This document shows positions 5,076-7,169 of a stretch of DNA of 7,169 nt, in pieces (within the stretch, counting starts at the first letter, position 1; every line of letters starts with the position of its first letter). Source of the DNA: Chthoniobacterales bacterium. Its GTDB lineage: Bacteria; Verrucomicrobiota; Verrucomicrobiia; Chthoniobacterales; UBA10450. The notes under the pieces were generated by a model. It had not been told where the DNA came from and searched no databases. It saw only the letters and a list, made by a program, of their open reading frames with translations. The stretch spans positions 1 to 7,169 of the forward strand of contig JACCZQ010000079.1 of assembly GCA_013695905.1 (NCBI GenBank). The letters run 5' to 3'. The position numbers and the translations under genes were made by a program.

Positions 5076-7019
5076 ATGAATAACAACATCGAGTCTCATC
5101 TCGTCGAAAAACGCGTTTTTAAACCGGGCCGCGCTTTCGCCCGGCAGGCGCGCATCGGCAGCTTCGAAGATTACCAGCGGATGTACCGCGCATCGATCAA
5201 GTCCCCGGACAAGTTCTGGAGCCGCGAAGCGAAGGAACTGACCTGGCAAACGCCGTGGAAGAGCGTGGTCGAGTGGAAGCCGCCCTTCGCGAAATGGTTT
5301 GTCGGCGGAAAACTGAACGTCTCGGAGAATTGCCTCGACCGGCATCTGCACGGCGCCACCCGGAACAAAGCGGCGATCATGTGGGAAGGTGAGCCGGGCG
5401 ACAAACGGACGATCACCTATCAGCAGCTGCACCGCGACGTCTGCCGGTTTGCCAATGTGCTGAAGCGGAACGGCATCAGGAAAGGCGACCGCGTCATTAT
5501 CTACATGCCGACTATTCCCGAGGCGGCGATCGCGATGCTCTCCTGCGCCCGCATCGGCGCCGTCCACTCCGTGGTCTTTGGCGGGTTCAGCGCCGACAGC
5601 ATTCGTGATCGCATCGCGGACTGCGGGGCGACGGCAGTGCTCACGGCCGACGGCGGCTACCGACGCGGGGCGATTGTGCCGTTGAAGAAGAACGTGGATG
5701 ACGCACTCCGCGGTGAGACTTCGATCAAGCGGGTGATCGTCTTCCGTCGCGTCGGGAACGACATTCACATTGAGGAGGGTCGCGACGTCTGGTGGCACCG
5801 CGAGCTGGAGTATGTGGACGCAAATTGCCCGCCCGTGGCGCTCGACAGCGAGCACCCGCTTTACATCCTCTACACCAGCGGTTCCACGGGGAAACCGAAG
5901 GGCATTCTACACACCACCGGCGGCTATCTGGTCGGCACCTATGCGACGATGAAGTATGTCTTCGATCTCCGGGACGACGACATCTACTGGTGCACCGCCG
6001 ATGTCGGCTGGGTGACGGGCCACAGCTACGTGGTCTATGGCCCGCTGGCGAATGGCGCCACCACCTTCATGTATGAAGGCGCGCCCAACTGGCCGGAGCC
6101 GGATCGCTTCTGGCGGCTCGTGGAGGAATATCACGTCACCATTCTCTACACGGCGCCGACTGCGATCCGCGCGTTCATCCGCTGGGGCGACCGCTGGGTG
6201 AAGAAGCACGATCTCTCCTCGCTGCGATTACTCGGGTCCGTCGGCGAGCCGATCAACCCGGAAGCGTGGATGTGGTATCACGAGAAGATCGGCGGTGGCC
6301 GCTGTCCCATCGTCGATACATGGTGGCAAACGGAGACGGGCGCGATCATGATCACTCCCCTCCCGGGCGCTACGCCCACGAAACCCGGCAGTGCGACGCT
6401 GCCGTTCTTCGGCATCGATCCGGTGATCGTGGACGAGAAAGGCCAGGAAGTCGGCCCGAACGTCGGCGGGAAACTGATTGTGCGGCAGCCATGGCCATCG
6501 ATGCTCCGCACTATCTACGGCGACAAGGATCGGTATAAGAAGCAGTACTGGAGCGAGTTCAAAGGGAACTATCTCACCGGCGACGGCGCGCGGAGGGATA
6601 AGGACGGCTACTTCTGGATAATCGGCCGCATCGATGACGTGCTGAACGTCGCCGGCCATCGACTCGGAACTTCGGAGATCGAAAGTGCGCTCGTGAGCCA
6701 TCCCGGCGTGGCCGAAGCGGCCGTCGTCGGCCGGCCGGATGAGCTGAAAGGCCAGGGCGTGGTGGCGTTTGTCACCGTGAAAGGCGGAGTGCGTGCGACG
6801 CCTGGATTGAAAGAGGAGCTGCGCCAGCACGTGGCGTTGCACATCGGTGCGATCGCGAAACCGGATGAGGTGCGGTTCGCCGAAGCACTGCCGAAAACTC
6901 GCAGCGGAAAGATCATGCGCCGCCTGCTGAAGGAAATTGCCAGCGGGAATACCGTGACAGGCGACACAACGACCCTGGAGGACCTCAGCGTCCTGGCCAC
7001 GCTCAGCGCGGAGGAGTAG
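5076..7019 (+). CDS. acsA: Acetyl-CoA synthetase (acetate-CoA ligase, AMP-forming)
   Basis: The enzyme activates acetate with ATP to acetyl-AMP and then transfers it to CoA, allowing growth on or scavenging of acetate; it acts in the cytosol. The 647-residue product is full length for the family (about 640-660). In order: N-terminal ACS cap with [11 protein letters not shown] (47-57); [15 protein letters not shown] (166-180); P-loop-like [11 protein letters not shown] (266-276); [16 protein letters not shown] (309-324); GEPINPEAW (390-398); DTWWQTETG (414-422), which carries the tryptophan that limits the acyl pocket to acetate; [21 protein letters not shown] (501-521); [16 protein letters not shown] (524-539); and [11 protein letters not shown] (606-616). 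K612 is the adenylation lysine, the site of reversible Pat-type acetylation in characterised Acs enzymes. GDTTTLED near the C-terminus is also typical. The ATG at 5076 has GGAG at 5063-5066. It appears to be monocistronic: 150 bases of repeat-rich sequence follow. Confidence 0.98.
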   Translation: MNNNIESHLVEKRVFKPGRAFARQARIGSFEDYQRMYRASIKSPDKFWSREAKELTWQTPWKSVVEWKPPFAKWFVGGKLNVSENCLDRHLHGATRNKAAIMWEGEPGDKRTITYQQLHRDVCRFANVLKRNGIRKGDRVIIYMPTIPEAAIAMLSCARIGAVHSVVFGGFSADSIRDRIADCGATAVLTADGGYRRGAIVPLKKNVDDALRGETSIKRVIVFRRVGNDIHIEEGRDVWWHRELEYVDANCPPVALDSEHPLYILYTSGSTGKPKGILHTTGGYLVGTYATMKYVFDLRDDDIYWCTADVGWVTGHSYVVYGPLANGATTFMYEGAPNWPEPDRFWRLVEEYHVTILYTAPTAIRAFIRWGDRWVKKHDLSSLRLLGSVGEPINPEAWMWYHEKIGGGRCPIVDTWWQTETGAIMITPLPGATPTKPGSATLPFFGIDPVIVDEKGQEVGPNVGGKLIVRQPWPSMLRTIYGDKDRYKKQYWSEFKGNYLTGDGARRDKDGYFWIIGRIDDVLNVAGHRLGTSEIESALVSHPGVAEAAVVGRPDELKGQGVVAFVTVKGGVRATPGLKEELRQHVALHIGAIAKPDEVRFAEALPKTRSGKIMRRLLKEIASGNTVTGDTTTLEDLSVLATLSAEE

Positions 7020-7088
7020 CGAGAGAGCCTATCGCGCCACCTCACCGCTGTCGCCGAGGCGCACGCTATCACCGGGCGCATGTAGCTG

Positions 7089-7103
7089 TCGCCCTATGGG
7101 CGA
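7089..7103. terminator. Perfect hairpin TCGCCC-TAT-GGGCGA downstream of acetyl-CoA synthetase
   Basis: A 6-bp perfect stem (7089-7094 with 7098-7103) and a 3-base loop lie 70 bases after the acetyl-CoA synthetase stop. It is compact and GC-rich but not followed by a T-run, so it may be a weak or Rho-assisted transcription end, or simply the first arm of the palindrome cluster that follows. Confidence 0.35.
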
Positions 7104-7104
7104 A

Positions 7105-7150
7105 ACGGGTCTGTGTGAGCCACGTCTTCGAGCTCGCGCCACAAACCCGT
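7105..7150 (-). repeat. Imperfect 11-bp inverted repeat with nested stem
   Basis: ACGGGTCTGTG (7105-7115) and CACAAACCCGT (7140-7150) are inverted repeats matching at 10 of 11 positions. The single mismatch is C-A on the plus strand but a G-U wobble on the minus strand, so a minus-strand RNA would form the complete helix. The 24-base interior contains a further GAGC (7117-7120)/GCTC (7132-7135) pairing. It is strand-labelled minus for the wobble reason only. Confidence 0.5.
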
Positions 7151-7168
7151 GCGGCGCATAGCGCCGCA
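7150..7168. repeat. Perfect 8-bp palindromic hairpin at the right edge
   Basis: TGCGGCGC (7150-7157), a 3-base loop ATA (7158-7160) and GCGCCGCA (7161-7168) form an uninterrupted 8-bp stem. It directly abuts the preceding inverted repeat, sharing T7150. Together with the hairpin at 7089-7103 it gives a hairpin-long stem-hairpin arrangement like that of intergenic palindromic (REP/BIME-type) elements. The stretch 7020-7169 otherwise holds no gene I can support. Confidence 0.5.
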
Positions 7169-7169
7169 G

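Noticed and set aside
5055..5855. A 266-codon open minus-strand frame opposite the acetyl-CoA synthetase gene
   Set aside because: It lies over an unmistakable full-length enzyme gene, its translation is arginine/alanine/histidine-rich without a recognisable domain, and such long antisense frames are expected in GC-rich coding DNA.
7034..7062. GCGCC...GGCGC inverted repeat right after acetyl-CoA synthetase as its terminator
   Set aside because: A 5-bp stem with a 19-base loop and no T-run is not distinguishable from chance in this GC-rich sequence.

Overview
This window looks like ordinary chromosomal sequence from a GC-rich, Gram-negative bacterium. LpxK, a lipid A biosynthesis kinase, implies an outer membrane with lipopolysaccharide. 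The overall flavour of the proteins (a long LpxK with a proline-rich insert, a RlmI-like methyltransferase without a PUA domain, a LigD-type polymerase next to central metabolism genes) is reminiscent of Verrucomicrobia (Spartobacteria-like). That placement is an impression from reading the proteins, not the result of a search. I see no tRNA, rRNA, CRISPR array, transposase gene or phage gene.

Layout from left to right. (1) A minus-strand gene, cut by the left edge, encodes the N-terminal part of a LigD-type DNA polymerase/primase of bacterial non-homologous end joining (1-540). (2) A 74-base divergent spacer holding a perfect dyad separates it from a plus-strand FabG-like short-chain dehydrogenase (615-1274), which converges on the next unit with only 10 bases between stop codons. 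(3) A minus-strand pair, thrB (homoserine kinase) then lpxK (tetraacyldisaccharide 4'-kinase), is separated by 4 bases and is almost certainly one transcript (3319 down to 1285). (4) After a 130-base divergent spacer come a plus-strand RlmI-like SAM-dependent methyltransferase (3450-4364) and a small helical membrane protein (4415-4696), with a possible 14-codon micro-ORF between them. (5) A minus-strand dodecin gene (4753-4962) is divergent from a plus-strand acetyl-CoA synthetase gene (5076-7019) across 113 bases rich in small repeats and hairpins. (6) The last 150 bases hold no clear gene but contain three successive inverted repeats.

Most genes are housekeeping: amino-acid synthesis, lipid A synthesis, RNA or protein methylation, acetate activation and flavin/CoA storage. 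The one suggestive functional pairing is dodecin beside acetyl-CoA synthetase, since bacterial dodecins can bind CoA as well as flavin. I did not find a clearly new multi-gene system. The most unusual items are a perfect hairpin that would bury the dodecin ribosome-binding site, the palindrome cluster at the right edge, and a dehydrogenase whose nucleotide-binding glycine motif has lost two of its three glycines.
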